This document shows, piece after piece, positions 9,450 to 19,296 of a stretch of DNA of 64,000 nucleotides. The stretch spans positions 1-64,000 of the forward strand of contig PBYI01000042.1 in the NCBI GenBank assembly GCA_002729525.1, written 5' to 3'. The position numbers were made by a program, and so were the translations under genes. Position 1 is the first letter of the stretch; each line of letters starts with the position of its first letter. The stretch comes from Nocardioides sp. (GTDB taxonomy: Bacteria; Actinomycetota; Actinomycetes; Propionibacteriales; Nocardioidaceae). The notes beneath the pieces were generated by a model. The model searched no databases. It had not been told where the DNA came from and saw only the letters and a program-made list of their open reading frames with translations.

Positions 9450-10361
9450 GTGACCACACCGGACGCCGGGGCCCTCGACGTGCCCACGCCCGACGCCGTC
9501 GCCGAGCGGCTCGCGAGCACGGGCTACCTCACCGACCCCGACCTCGCCACGGTCGTCTTCCTCGCCCTGCGCCTGCAGCGCCCGGTGCTGCTCGAGGGCG
9601 AGCCCGGCACCGGCAAGACCGCCCTTGCTGAGGCGCTCGCGCAGAGCTTCGGCCTGCCGCTGGTGCGGCTGCAGTGCTACGAGGGAATCGATGCCACCCA
9701 GGCGCTCTACGACTGGGACTTCCCGCGCCAGATCCTCCACCTGCGCGCCCTGGAGGCCGCGGGTGCCGTGCGCGGCGAGCAGAGCGTCGCCGACGCCGAG
9801 AAGAGCCTGTACGACGAGCGCTTCCTGCTCGCGCGCCCGGTGCTCGCCGCCCTCCAGCAGAGTCCGGCGGTGCTGCTCGTCGACGAGGTCGACCGGGCCG
9901 ACGACGAGTTCGAGGCCTTCCTGCTGGAGGTGCTGTCGACGTACCAGGTCTCGATCCCCGAACTCGGCACCGTCGCCGCAGCGACCCCGCCGCTGGTGGT
10001 GCTGACCTCCAACCGCACCCGCGAGCTGCACGATGCCCTCAAGCGGCGCTGCCTCTACCACTGGATCGACCACCCGGGCCTGGAGCGCGAGGTCGCCATC
10101 GTGCGCAGCCGGGCGCCGGAGGTGTCGGAGACACTGGCCCGCCAGGTCGTCGGCGTCGTCCAGGGCCTGCGCGACGACGCGCTGTCGCTGGAGAAGCCGC
10201 CCGGCGTCGCGGAGACCCTCGACTGGGCCCGGGCGCTCCAGCAGCTCGGCGCCACCGAGCTCGACCTCGAGGTCGGCGCCCGCACGCTCGGCGCGCTGGT
10301 GAAGTACCGCGAGGACGGCGAGAAGGTGCGCCACGCCCTCGATCAGGTGCTCCGCTCGTGA
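9450..10361 (+). CDS. coxD: MoxR-family AAA+ ATPase, CoxD-like
   Basis: PVLLEGEPGTGKTALAEALAQ Walker A, LRLQCYEGIDATQALYDWDFPRQIL, VLLVDEVDRADDEFEAFLLEVL; followed by coxE-like VWA gene; GTG 9444 also possible. Confidence 0.85.
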   Translation: MTTPDAGALDVPTPDAVAERLASTGYLTDPDLATVVFLALRLQRPVLLEGEPGTGKTALAEALAQSFGLPLVRLQCYEGIDATQALYDWDFPRQILHLRALEAAGAVRGEQSVADAEKSLYDERFLLARPVLAALQQSPAVLLVDEVDRADDEFEAFLLEVLSTYQVSIPELGTVAAATPPLVVLTSNRTRELHDALKRRCLYHWIDHPGLEREVAIVRSRAPEVSETLARQVVGVVQGLRDDALSLEKPPGVAETLDWARALQQLGATELDLEVGARTLGALVKYREDGEKVRHALDQVLRS

Positions 10362-11539
10362 CGGTGTCGATCTCGGCGCTCGCCGACGACCTCGCCCGGC
10401 CCGACCACCAGCCCGACGAGATCCTCCTGGCCTTCACCCACGCACTGCGTGGCGCCGGGGTGCCGGTCACGCCCGACCGCGGCCAGGCCTTCCTCGACGC
10501 CGCGGCCGCCGTGGGCGCCGACGACGCCACCGCCGTCCGGGTCGCCGGCCGGGCCACCCTGTGCGGCTCGCCCGACGACCTCGCCCGCTTCGACCAGGTG
10601 TTCGTGGAGTTCTTCGACCACCGCACCGTGCTGCCGCGCCGCCGCGACGTACCGCCCCGCGCACCCGCGCCGACGTCGCTCCCGCTGAGCGACGAGACCG
10701 GTGACGGCGACGGTCGGGAGGATGCCGACGAGGACGTCGTCCGGGCCGCCGCGAGCGCTGTCGAGCGCCTGCGGCACCGCGACGTCGCCGACCTGTCCGC
10801 CGGTGAGCGCGAGCGGCTCAACGCGCTGCTCGCAGGCCTGCCCGTGCGGCCCCCGCTGCGTCGCGTCGCTCGGCACGAGCCCTGGCGCCGCGGCACCCTC
10901 GACGCCCGCCGCACCCTGCGCGACTCGCTGCGTCGGGCCGGCGAGCCCGGGCGGGTCGCCTGGCGGCGTCGCGCCGTACGGCCTCGCCGCGTCGTGCTGC
11001 TCGTCGACGTCTCCGGGTCGATGGCGCCGTACGCCGACGCGCTGCTGCGGCTCGCGCACCGGCTCACCAGCGGCTGCGCCGCCGGTGCCGCTGGTGGCGG
11101 GCGGGTCGAGACGTTCGCGCTCGGCACCCGGCTCACCCACCTGACCCGTGCGATGCGGCTGCGCGACCCCGAGCGGGCCCTGGTTGCCGCGGGCGACGCC
11201 GTGCCCGACTGGTCGGGCGGCACCCGGCTGGGGGAGACGCTGCAGGCGTTCGACCGCCGGTGGGGCCGTCGCGGCCTGGCCCGCGGGGCGGTCGTCGTGG
11301 TGCTGAGCGACGGCTGGGAGCGCGGCGACTGCACGCTCCTGGCCGAGCAGGTCGCCCGCCTCCAGCGGGCGTCGCACCGCCTGGTGTGGGTCAACCCGCA
11401 CCGCGGCAAGGCCGGCTACCAGCCCGTGCAGGCCGGCGTACGGGCGGTCCTGCCGTTCGTCGACGACTTCGTCGCGGGACACTCGGTGGCGACGTTCGCC
11501 GCGCTGCTGCGGATCGTGGAGGGAGACCGACGTGCGTGA
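10358..11539 (+). CDS. coxE: VWA domain protein, CoxE-like
   Basis: VVLLVDVSGSMAPYADALLR MIDAS, GGTRLGETLQAF, VVVLSDGWERGD; GTG overlapping coxD stop. Confidence 0.85.
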   Translation: MTVSISALADDLARPDHQPDEILLAFTHALRGAGVPVTPDRGQAFLDAAAAVGADDATAVRVAGRATLCGSPDDLARFDQVFVEFFDHRTVLPRRRDVPPRAPAPTSLPLSDETGDGDGREDADEDVVRAAASAVERLRHRDVADLSAGERERLNALLAGLPVRPPLRRVARHEPWRRGTLDARRTLRDSLRRAGEPGRVAWRRRAVRPRRVVLLVDVSGSMAPYADALLRLAHRLTSGCAAGAAGGGRVETFALGTRLTHLTRAMRLRDPERALVAAGDAVPDWSGGTRLGETLQAFDRRWGRRGLARGAVVVVLSDGWERGDCTLLAEQVARLQRASHRLVWVNPHRGKAGYQPVQAGVRAVLPFVDDFVAGHSVATFAALLRIVEGDRRA

Positions 11540-12662
11540 GGTGCTGCCGGAGCTGCTGGCCTGGTGGGAGGCGGGGGAGGCCGTCGGGGTCGGCACGGTG
11601 GTCGCGACCTTCCGGTCCGCGCCGCGCCCACCTGGGGCGTCCATGCTCGTCGGCCCCGACGGTGAGGCGGTCGGGTCGGTGTCGGGCGGGTGCGTCGAGG
11701 GCGCGGTCTACGAGACGGCGCAGATGGTGGTCGCGGACGGCACGCCCGTGCTCGAGCGGTACGGCGTGAGCGACGACGACGCGTTCGCCGTCGGGCTCAC
11801 CTGCGGCGGCATCCTCGACGTCTACGTCGAGAAAATCTCCCGCGAGACGTTCCCCGAGCTCGCCGAGGTCGCCGCCGACGTCGAGGCAGGCCGGCCGGTC
11901 GCCGTCGCCAGCGTCGTCGAGCACCCCGACCCGGCCTGGCTCGGCCGTCGCCTCGTGCTGCGCCCGGACGAGGACCCGTCCGGCACGCTCGGCTCGCCCC
12001 GCGCCGACGACGCGGTCCGCGACGACGCCCTCGGCCTGCTCGCGCAGGGCAGCAGCGCCACCCTCACCTACGGCCCCGACGGCGAGCGCCGGGGCGAGGG
12101 GATGCGGGTCTTCTGCTGGGGCTTCGCCCCCAAGCCGCGGATGCTGGTCTTCGGTGCCATCGACTTCGCCGCCGCCGTCGCCCGGGTCGGCTCCTTCCTC
12201 GGCTACCACGTCACGGTGTGCGACGCCCGGCCCGTCTTCGCCACCACCAGCCGCTTCCCGCACGCCGACGAGGTCGTCGTCGACTGGCCGCACCGCTACC
12301 TCGCCGCCGAGGTCGAGGCCGGCCGGATCGACCCGCGCACCGTGCTCGCCGTCCTCACCCACGACCCGAAGTTCGACGTACCCCTCCTCGAGGTCGCGCT
12401 GCGCCTGCCCGACGTCGCGTACGTCGGCGCGATGGGCTCGCGGCGTACCCACGACGACCGCGAGCAGCGCCTGCGCGAGGCCGGGCTGACCGACGAGGAG
12501 ATCGGCCGGCTCTCCAGCCCGATCGGGCTCGACCTCGGTGCCCGCACCCCGGAGGAGACGGCGGTCAGCATCGCCGCCGAGATCGTGGCCCACCGCTGGG
12601 GCGGCACGGGCGAGCGGCTGGCCGGGCGGGACGGCCGGATCCACCACGACGCACCGCGCTGA
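11532..12662 (+). CDS. XdhC/CoxF(CoxI) family molybdenum-enzyme maturation protein
   Basis: GTVVATFRSAPRPPGASMLVGPDGEAVGSVSGGCVEGAV, LTCGGILDVYVE, AMGSRRTHDDREQRLREAGLTDEEIGRLSSPIGLDLGARTPEETAVSIAAEIVA. Confidence 0.9.
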   Translation: MREVLPELLAWWEAGEAVGVGTVVATFRSAPRPPGASMLVGPDGEAVGSVSGGCVEGAVYETAQMVVADGTPVLERYGVSDDDAFAVGLTCGGILDVYVEKISRETFPELAEVAADVEAGRPVAVASVVEHPDPAWLGRRLVLRPDEDPSGTLGSPRADDAVRDDALGLLAQGSSATLTYGPDGERRGEGMRVFCWGFAPKPRMLVFGAIDFAAAVARVGSFLGYHVTVCDARPVFATTSRFPHADEVVVDWPHRYLAAEVEAGRIDPRTVLAVLTHDPKFDVPLLEVALRLPDVAYVGAMGSRRTHDDREQRLREAGLTDEEIGRLSSPIGLDLGARTPEETAVSIAAEIVAHRWGGTGERLAGRDGRIHHDAPR

Positions 12663-12742
12663 CCGGCGGGGCCGGGGTCGACCGGCCCGGACCGTGGTCC
12701 CGGTCGGCCGAGTCGAGCGACCGGGACTGGTACGGACGCACT

Positions 12743-12771
12743 GCCTGGTACGTGGTGCGCATGTACCAGGC
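12743..12771. repeat. 9-bp inverted repeat gcctggtac-N11-gtaccaggc
   Basis: Perfect arms 12743-12751 / 12763-12771, upstream of small ORF at 12827. Confidence 0.55.
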
Positions 12772-12826
12772 CGTTGTGCCCGTGAGGCCGTCCCGTGGAA
12801 ATCCACAGAACGGCAACATTGTCCTC

Positions 12827-13066
12827 ATGAACGACACCCCCCACACCCCCCGCACCGCCACCCGTACCACGCGCAACGCCGCCGAGATCGCCACCTTCTG
12901 GGCGCTCGTCGAGGGCATGGGTCGCACCGAGACCGTCGAGTCCGTCGAGACCGGCGCCAACGAGATCGCCGCCCTCGAGGCGCTGATGGACGCCCCCGCC
13001 GCCCCCACGATCCTCCCGAACGGCCTCGTCATCCACGAGCCCGGCGACTGGAACGGCGTCCTCTGA
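12827..13066 (+). CDS. Small hypothetical protein (79 aa)
   Basis: ATG ORF MNDTPHTPRTATRTTRNAAEIATFWALVEGMGRTETVESVETGANEIAALEALMDAPAAPTILPNGLVIHEPGDWNGVL; balanced composition; no family recognised. Confidence 0.55.
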   Translation: MNDTPHTPRTATRTTRNAAEIATFWALVEGMGRTETVESVETGANEIAALEALMDAPAAPTILPNGLVIHEPGDWNGVL

Positions 13067-13265
13067 GACTGCTCCACCACCCCCACCACCCGGCTCCAGC
13101 AGCTGGACCCGCTCCACGGCACCACCCGCGCCACCCCACGCGCACCACCCGGCACGCCCAGCACCACCCCCACTCCGGCCCGCGGTCGAGCAGCGTCGCT
13201 CCCGCCCTCCGGGTCCGCACCGTTGCGGACGCGGACCGACCGGATCCCTGCCTAGCGTCAGCGTC

Positions 13266-13856
13266 ATGACCGACGAGACCACCCCGTCCTCACCGCCCGC
13301 CGACCGCTCCCTCACCCCGCCGCCGTGGGACCCGCCCCCGGCCGGCACCGAGGTCGAGCACCTGCTTGGTGCCCTCGAGCGCCAGCGCGTCACCTTCCGC
13401 TGGAAGCTCGAGGGCCTCACCGCCACGCAGCTCGCCACCACCGTCGGCGCCTCGACGATGACCGCCGCCGGCCTGCTCAAGCACGTCGCCGCCGTCGAGG
13501 ACTGCAAGGTCGTCACCGCCCTCGGCGAGATCCCGCCCGAGCCCTGGCGCTCGGTGGGCGAGGACGCCCAGGACTGGGCGTTCTCCTCGGCCGCCGACGA
13601 CGCCCCCGACGACCTCTACGCCTTGTACGACGCCGCTGTCGGCCGCGCCCGCGCCCGGACGGCTCGCGCGATCGAGGAGGGCGGACTGGACACCCCGACC
13701 GTCTTCACCTGGCCCGACGGCACCCGGGCGTCGCTGCGCCGGCTGCTGTTCGACCTGCTCGAGGAGTACGCCCGCCACACGGGCCATGCCGACCTGATCC
13801 GCGAGGCTGTCGACGGACGCGTCGGGGAGGACCCCGACTGGGACGGCTGGGCCTGA
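13266..13856 (+). CDS. DinB-superfamily protein (DUF664-like)
   Basis: LLGALERQRVTFRWKLEGLTATQLATTVGASTMTAAGLLKHVAAVED, LLEEYARHTGHADLIREAVDG. Confidence 0.85.
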   Translation: MTDETTPSSPPADRSLTPPPWDPPPAGTEVEHLLGALERQRVTFRWKLEGLTATQLATTVGASTMTAAGLLKHVAAVEDCKVVTALGEIPPEPWRSVGEDAQDWAFSSAADDAPDDLYALYDAAVGRARARTARAIEEGGLDTPTVFTWPDGTRASLRRLLFDLLEEYARHTGHADLIREAVDGRVGEDPDWDGWA

Positions 13857-13864
13857 CGCCCAAC

Positions 13865-13880
13865 GGCTCACTCGTGAGCC
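13865..13880. promoter_or_regulatory. Palindrome GGCTCAC-tc-GTGAGCC upstream of GAF regulator
   Basis: 7-bp perfect arms 13865-13871 / 13874-13880, upstream of candidate -10 TAGGTT (13898-13903). Confidence 0.45.
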
Positions 13881-13962
13881 ACGTCACACCCCGGTGCTAG
13901 GTTGGCCTCCGCCACCGCGGCAGGGGTCGCGGGTCGCCGACCATGGGTCCCAGGGAGGGTCG

Positions 13963-15192
13963 ATGTCGCGCCAGGAGCTGCACGCACGCCGGGTCGCCGC
14001 ACTGCAGGCGTGGTCGAGGTTCGTCGAGCACGGCGACGAGGCGGCCGAGGCCGTGCGGCCCGAGATCCTCAGCAGCTGGGCTCGGTCCTTCGGCGCGGTC
14101 GGCACCGACGTGGTGGCCGCGCCGATGGGCGACGAGGACGAGGCGCAGTCGCTGTGGCGCGACTCGCCGCTCCAGCGCGCGGTGCGCGCCGTCGAGGACG
14201 ACCTGCGCCGCACGGCCGAGGACGGCGAGCTCGTGCTGGCCGTCACCGACACCGACACTCGGGTGCTGTGGACCTACGGCGGCCGGGTGATGCGACGCCG
14301 CGCCGAGACCGTCAACTTCGCCCCCGGCGCTCGGTGGGACGACTGCTCCGTCGGCACCAACGCCCTCGACCTCGCCGGACGCACCGACGCCCCGGCGATG
14401 GTCTTCTCCGCCGAGCACTACGCCCCGATCGTGCACAACTGGGTCTGCTGGGCGGCGCCGGTGCACGACCACCAGGGCAACCGGCTCGGCGTCATCGACC
14501 TCTCGACCACCTGGGACCGCACGCACCCGATCGGGCTGGCGACCGCACGCGTGATGGCTCGCCTCATCGAGGGTGCGCTGCCGCGCTCGGCGCACCACCC
14601 GACGGTCGACGCGGCGACGTCCGACGCCACCGGCCTGCGACTGCGACTCCTCGGCCGGGCCGAGGCCACCCTCGACGGCCGCCGGCTCCTGCTCAACCGT
14701 CGCCAGACCGAGGTGCTCGCGGTGCTCGCCCTGCACCCGGACGGTCTCTCCCTGGAGCGGCTGCACGCCCTCGTCTACGGAGACCACCGGGTGACGCTGT
14801 CGACCCTCAAGGCCGAGGTCAGCCACCTGCGCTCGGCGCTCGGCGGCCGGCTCGCCTCGCGCCCGTACCGGCTGATGCTCGACGTCTCGACCGATGTCGA
14901 CGAGGTGCTGCGCCACCTCGCCCGCGGCCGGGTGGCGGCAGCCGTCGAGGGGTACGGCGGCGACCTGATGCCCGGCACGGACGCCCCGCACCTCGTCGAG
15001 CTGGGGGAGTACGTCGCGGTGTCGGTGCGCGAGGCGCTGCTGGCCGACCCGCAGCCCGACGCGGTCCTCGGCTACGCCGAGAAGGCGCCGCACGACACCG
15101 AGGTGGTGCGGCGCTGCCTCGCGGCGCTCGGCGACCGGGCGCACCCGGCCAAGCCGCTGCTCAAGGGCAGGGTGGCGGCGTCCGAGGCCTGA
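13963..15192 (+). CDS. GAF domain transcriptional regulator with winged-helix-like C terminus
   Basis: FAPGARWDDCSVGTNALDLAGRTDAPAMVFSAEHYAPIVHNWVCWAAPVHDHQGNRLGVIDLST (GAF of AcoR-type regulators), C-terminal RQTEVLAVLALHPDGLSLERLHALVYGDHRVTLSTLKAEVSHLRSALG. Confidence 0.8.
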   Translation: MSRQELHARRVAALQAWSRFVEHGDEAAEAVRPEILSSWARSFGAVGTDVVAAPMGDEDEAQSLWRDSPLQRAVRAVEDDLRRTAEDGELVLAVTDTDTRVLWTYGGRVMRRRAETVNFAPGARWDDCSVGTNALDLAGRTDAPAMVFSAEHYAPIVHNWVCWAAPVHDHQGNRLGVIDLSTTWDRTHPIGLATARVMARLIEGALPRSAHHPTVDAATSDATGLRLRLLGRAEATLDGRRLLLNRRQTEVLAVLALHPDGLSLERLHALVYGDHRVTLSTLKAEVSHLRSALGGRLASRPYRLMLDVSTDVDEVLRHLARGRVAAAVEGYGGDLMPGTDAPHLVELGEYVAVSVREALLADPQPDAVLGYAEKAPHDTEVVRRCLAALGDRAHPAKPLLKGRVAASEA

Positions 15193-15208
15193 GCCGGTCG
15201 TGACGCGA

Positions 15209-15244
15209 CGACGCCGCCGGACCCCGGAGGGCCCGACGGCGTCG
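15209..15244. terminator. Putative bidirectional terminator hairpin between convergent genes
   Basis: cgacgccg (15209-15216) / cggcgtcg (15237-15244) plus GC-rich interior; located between + stop 15192 and - stop 15265. Confidence 0.5.
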
Positions 15245-15264
15245 GTGCGGATCGTGCGGCTGCG

Positions 15265-16209
15265 TCAGAGCAGGCCGACGTCCTTGAGGTAGTCCTCCGC
15301 GACCTTCTCGGCCGGGATGGCGTCGATGTCGACCTGCTTGTTGAGGTCGGCCATCTTCTCCTCGTCGAGGTCGGCGAGGATGGTGTCGGCGATCTCGTCG
15401 TACGTCTCGGCGTTGGCCTCGTAGACGTCGTTGTCCATGGTGAAGGACACGTTGTAGAGGATCATGACGCCCGGGTCGTCGACGAGCTCGAGGTTGAGCT
15501 CGAGGATGCGGCCGTCGGTGGTGAAGACCTCGCCGAAGTCGCAGGCGCCGTCAGCGGTCTCGGTGTAGATCAGACCGGTGTCGAGGATCTGCTGCTGGCT
15601 GGTCGGCAGCTCGTAGCCGGTGGCGTTCTCCCACAGCACCAGACCGTCGGGGCGGTCGGGGAACTCCGTCTCCATGCACACCGTGGCGTCGGGGTTCGAC
15701 TCCAGGTAGGCGGCCATCGAGTCGAAGTCGAAGCCACCCTCCTGCTCGGCCAGGTCACCGTTGGCGGCGAAGCCGTAGGTGTCGTTGAACGGCGAGAGGC
15801 CGATCCACTTGATGTTGTTGTCGGCCAGGTCCTGCTCGGCCGTCACGTCGTACAGCTCCTGCGGGTCCTGGCTCGGGTCCTCGTTGCCGAGGTGCACAGT
15901 CCAGCCGGTGCCGTTGTACTCCGGGTAGGTGGTGCTGTCACCGCTGGTCAGCGCCTGGCGGTTCACCTCGGTGCCACCCAGGTTGGTGTCGTTGGTGACG
16001 TCGGCGCCGGCGGCGGAGAGCGCCTGCGCCCACATCTCACCGAGGAGGATGTTCTCGGTGAAGTCCTTCGAGCCCACGGTGATCGAGACGCCGGACAGCG
16101 GGTCGCCGCTGGCGGCACCGCTTCCACCGTCGTCGCCTCCGCAGGCGGCCATGCTCAGGCTCAGGACGGCGCCCAGGGAGGCAGCCGCCAGTTTCGTACC
16201 ACGTCGCAT
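15265..16209 (-). CDS. Glycine betaine/choline-type ABC transporter substrate-binding lipoprotein (OpuBC/ProX-like)
   Basis: Signal peptide with lipobox (LSMAACGGDDGG), SITVGSKDFTENILLGEMWAQALSAAGADVTN..LGGTEVNRQAL, TTYPEYNGTGWTVHLG. Confidence 0.9.
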   Translation of the reverse strand: MRRGTKLAAASLGAVLSLSMAACGGDDGGSGAASGDPLSGVSITVGSKDFTENILLGEMWAQALSAAGADVTNDTNLGGTEVNRQALTSGDSTTYPEYNGTGWTVHLGNEDPSQDPQELYDVTAEQDLADNNIKWIGLSPFNDTYGFAANGDLAEQEGGFDFDSMAAYLESNPDATVCMETEFPDRPDGLVLWENATGYELPTSQQQILDTGLIYTETADGACDFGEVFTTDGRILELNLELVDDPGVMILYNVSFTMDNDVYEANAETYDEIADTILADLDEEKMADLNKQVDIDAIPAEKVAEDYLKDVGLL

Positions 16210-16443
16210 CGATTCGTCCTTCAGCTCGCGTTCAGGTCCCACCCACGAGTCGCGACCAGCGGACGAGCGACGTCCGACCGGCCCCGATGCCGCGTGTGCC
16301 TGAGGCAGCACGAGGCGTCGCGGGGCCCGTCCACCCTAGGTAGTGATGCGCGTGCTCAGGGGTGAACAGCCTCCTCGGGAGGTCACGATCCGGTATCACT
16401 GCCCTGCCTCTGACCTGCGGAGACGTCGTTCGGGCAGGCCAGA

Positions 16444-16473
16444 TGCCCCCGGGGGCGACGGCCGCCGGGGGCA
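16444..16473 (-). terminator. GC-rich hairpin downstream of permease gene
   Basis: tgcccccgg (16444-16452) / ccgggggca (16465-16473), inner 3-bp extension; lies 30 nt past the stop at 16503 on the minus strand, before the SBP gene. Confidence 0.5.
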
Positions 16474-16502
16474 CCGGGAGTGGTCTGGACCGGCGCGCCG
16501 GG

Positions 16503-17336
16503 TCAGAGGCCTCGCGGCTTGAGGAAGCGCTCGGCGAGGGCGCCGGCGTAGTCGAAGACCAGCGCGATCAGGATGACGATCGCGGCCCCGATGAGGAGCA
16601 CCGGCGTCTGGTTGAGCTTGATGCCGGAGAAGATCGTGATGCCCAGCCCGCCGCCGCCGATGAGCGCGGCCAGCGCGGCCATGCCGATGGTCAGCACGAC
16701 GGCGGTGCGGACGCCGGCGATGATGACCGGCACCGCGAGCGGCAGCTCGATCCGGCCGAGCACCTGCAGGCGGGTCATGCCCATCCCCTTGCCGGCCTCG
16801 AGCAGGTTCCGGTCGACGCCCTCGAGGCCGACCATCGTGTTGCGCAGCACCGGCAGCAGGGCGTAGATCGCCAGCGCGACGATCGCGGTGCGCTGGCCCT
16901 GGCCGCCGACGGTGATGCCGATGACCAGCAGGCCGTACGCCGGCAGCGCCTGGCCGGAGTTGGCCACCGCCAGGACACCCGGGGCGATCTTGCGCAGGCC
17001 GGGACGGGTGAGCATCACGCCGATCGGGATGGCGATGACGATCGTCAGCAGCGACGACCAGAAGGCGATCGTGAGGTGCTGGGTGATCTGCGGCTGGAGG
17101 CGGTCGGACCAGTCGAGCGCACTGCGCTGCTGCGTCGGTGCGTTCTCCAGGTCGAGACTGCGGTAGTAGACGAACACCAGCACGCCCAGTCCGGCGATCA
17201 GCACCGGCGCGATGACCAGGCTGAGGGAGTTGATCACCTCGCCGGGGCTGCGGCGTACGCGCTTCGGTGCGTCGTCGGGCTCGGGGACGCCGGCGGCGGG
17301 AGCGTCGTCGCGCTCGAGGGTCTGGGTGTCGCTCAT
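16503..17336 (-). CDS. Osmoprotectant ABC transporter permease (OpuBB/OpuBD-like)
   Basis: Multi-TM; LAVANSGQALPAYGLLVIGI, LPVLRNTMVGLEGVDRNLLEAGKGMGMTRLQVLGRIELPLAVPVIIAGVRTAVVLTIGMAAL (EAA motif). Confidence 0.9.
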   Translation of the reverse strand: MSDTQTLERDDAPAAGVPEPDDAPKRVRRSPGEVINSLSLVIAPVLIAGLGVLVFVYYRSLDLENAPTQQRSALDWSDRLQPQITQHLTIAFWSSLLTIVIAIPIGVMLTRPGLRKIAPGVLAVANSGQALPAYGLLVIGITVGGQGQRTAIVALAIYALLPVLRNTMVGLEGVDRNLLEAGKGMGMTRLQVLGRIELPLAVPVIIAGVRTAVVLTIGMAALAALIGGGGLGITIFSGIKLNQTPVLLIGAAIVILIALVFDYAGALAERFLKPRGL

Positions 17337-18493
17337 GCGCGCTCCATCTCCTCGTAGTGGCGCTGCGCCTCGTACTGCGCGCGCCGGATCGCCTTGTTGA
17401 GGTGCGCCATCTCGACGACGCCGGCGAACCTCCCGGACTCGTCGACGACGCAGCTCTTGCCGGCGGCGCTCTGCACCATGTGCTCCAGTGCGGTGAAGAG
17501 GGTGTCGTCCTGGTTCAGGGTGTCGCCCACCTCCTCGCCCTTCTCGCCGTACGTCGACGGGCCCGCGGCGACGTCGTCGGTCGACAGCCAGCGCTGCGGG
17601 TGGCCGGCGTCGTCGAGCAGCACCAGCCACTCCTCACCGGCGGCGTCGAGCTTGCCGCGCGCCACGTCGGCTGAGTCCTCGGGCCGGATCGCCGGGTAGT
17701 CCGGCAGTGTCAGCGAGCTGACCTGCTGGAAGTTGAGGCCCTTGATGGTCGAGCCGGTGCCGATGAAGTCGTTGACGAAGTCGTCGACCGGGTAGGCCAG
17801 GATCCGCTCGGGGGTGTCGTACTGGCGGATCGTGCTGCGCTCGCCGAGGATCGCGATCCGGTCGCCCATCTTGATGGCCTCGTCGATGTCGTGGGTGACG
17901 AAGACGATGGTCTTGTGCAGCTCCTCCTGGAGGCGGAGGAACTCGTTCTGGAGCCGGTCGCGGGTGATCGGGTCGATCGCGCCGAACGGCTCGTCCATCA
18001 GCATGATGTCGGGGTCGGCGCCGAGCGCCCGGGCGACGCCGACGCGCTGCGCCTGGCCTCCGGAGAGCTCCTTGGGGAACCGGTCGCGGTACTGCTCGGG
18101 GTCGAGCCCGACGGTGGCGAGCAGCTCGTCGGCGCGGGCCGCGATCTTCTTCTTGTCCCAGCCGAGCATCTTCGGCACCGTGCCGATGTTCTGCGCGATG
18201 GTCTGGTGCGGGAAGAGGCCGATCTGCTGGATGACGTAGCCGATGCGGCGGCGCAGCTTGTCCGGGTTCGCCTTGGTGACGTCCTCCCCGTCGAGCATGA
18301 TCCGGCCGCCGCTGGGCTCGATCATCCGGTTGATGAGGCGCAGCGTGGTGCTCTTGCCGCAGCCGGAGGGGCCGACGAGCACGAGGATCTCGCCCTCGAG
18401 GATGTCGAGCGTCAGCTCGTCGACGGCGGGCACCTTCGAGCCGGGGTAGGTCTTGGCTACCCGGTCCAGGTGGATCTTCGCCTTCGAGGTCAT
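17333..18493 (-). CDS. Osmoprotectant ABC transporter ATP-binding protein (OpuBA/ProV-like, C-terminal CBS-like region)
   Basis: LVGPSGCGKSTTLRLINRMIEPSGGRIMLDG, LSGGQAQRVGVARAL, ADPDIMLMDEPFGAIDPITRDRLQNE. Confidence 0.93.
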   Translation of the reverse strand: MTSKAKIHLDRVAKTYPGSKVPAVDELTLDILEGEILVLVGPSGCGKSTTLRLINRMIEPSGGRIMLDGEDVTKANPDKLRRRIGYVIQQIGLFPHQTIAQNIGTVPKMLGWDKKKIAARADELLATVGLDPEQYRDRFPKELSGGQAQRVGVARALGADPDIMLMDEPFGAIDPITRDRLQNEFLRLQEELHKTIVFVTHDIDEAIKMGDRIAILGERSTIRQYDTPERILAYPVDDFVNDFIGTGSTIKGLNFQQVSSLTLPDYPAIRPEDSADVARGKLDAAGEEWLVLLDDAGHPQRWLSTDDVAAGPSTYGEKGEEVGDTLNQDDTLFTALEHMVQSAAGKSCVVDESGRFAGVVEMAHLNKAIRRAQYEAQRHYEEMERA

Positions 18494-18537
18494 GGGGTCC
18501 TTCTCTCTGGCAGTCGTTCGCGGGGTCGGGCTGGTGG

Positions 18538-19197
18538 TCAGACGCGCAGGCCGCGCGGGGTGGTGAAGCGCTGGACCGTGGCGAGCACGGCGTCGAGCGC
18601 CAGGCCGAGCAGCACGGTGAAGATGACGCCGGTCCAGACCGACTCCTCCGAGCGGGGCAGGCCCAGGCGGGTCAGACCGGCCTGGATGAAGTCGCCGAGG
18701 CTCTCGCCGCCGACGAGCGTGGCGATGGCGGCGATGCCGACCGCCATCAGGGTGGCGACCCGGATGCCGGTCATGATCACCGGCCAGGCCAGGGGCAGCT
18801 TGACCCGGAACAGCTGCTCCCAGCGAGTCATCCCCATGCCCCTGGCGGACTCGACGATGGCCGGGCTGACCGCGTCGAGGCCGGTGACGGTGTTGCGCAT
18901 GATCGGCAGCTGCGCGTAGAGGAAAAGCGCGATGATGGCGGGCGTGTTGCCCGTGCCCACCAGTGGGATGAAGACCGCGAACAGCGCCAGGGACGGGATC
19001 GTCAGGAAGATCGCGGTGGTGCTGAGCACCAGCGAGCGGGCGATCGGCCGGCGCTGGATGAAGACGCCCATGAGCACGGAGTAGACGGTCGCCAGGCCGA
19101 CTGCGATCAGGGTGATCCGCAGGTGGGCGAGCAGCGCTTCCCAGATGTACTCGAGGTTGTCGTTGACGTAGGTGAACCAGTCGGTGATCGCTAGCAC
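18538..19197 (-). CDS. Osmoprotectant ABC transporter permease
   Basis: Multi-[77 protein letters not shown]. Confidence 0.9.
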   Translation of the reverse strand: MLAITDWFTYVNDNLEYIWEALLAHLRITLIAVGLATVYSVLMGVFIQRRPIARSLVLSTTAIFLTIPSLALFAVFIPLVGTGNTPAIIALFLYAQLPIMRNTVTGLDAVSPAIVESARGMGMTRWEQLFRVKLPLAWPVIMTGIRVATLMAVGIAAIATLVGGESLGDFIQAGLTRLGLPRSEESVWTGVIFTVLLGLALDAVLATVQRFTTPRGLRV

Positions 19198-19296
19198 GGG
19201 TTCCTTCCAGTGGCGAACAGCCCGTCGACCCTATGCGCTGCGGGGGACCAAAGGGGTGGATCGGTCGGATCCGTCCAGGACCAACGGGTGACCAAC

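Noticed and set aside
9674-10357. Long N-terminal extension of the CoxE ORF
   Set aside because: Out-of-frame overlap with CoxD, Arg-rich; real GTG start at 10358 overlaps the coxD stop.
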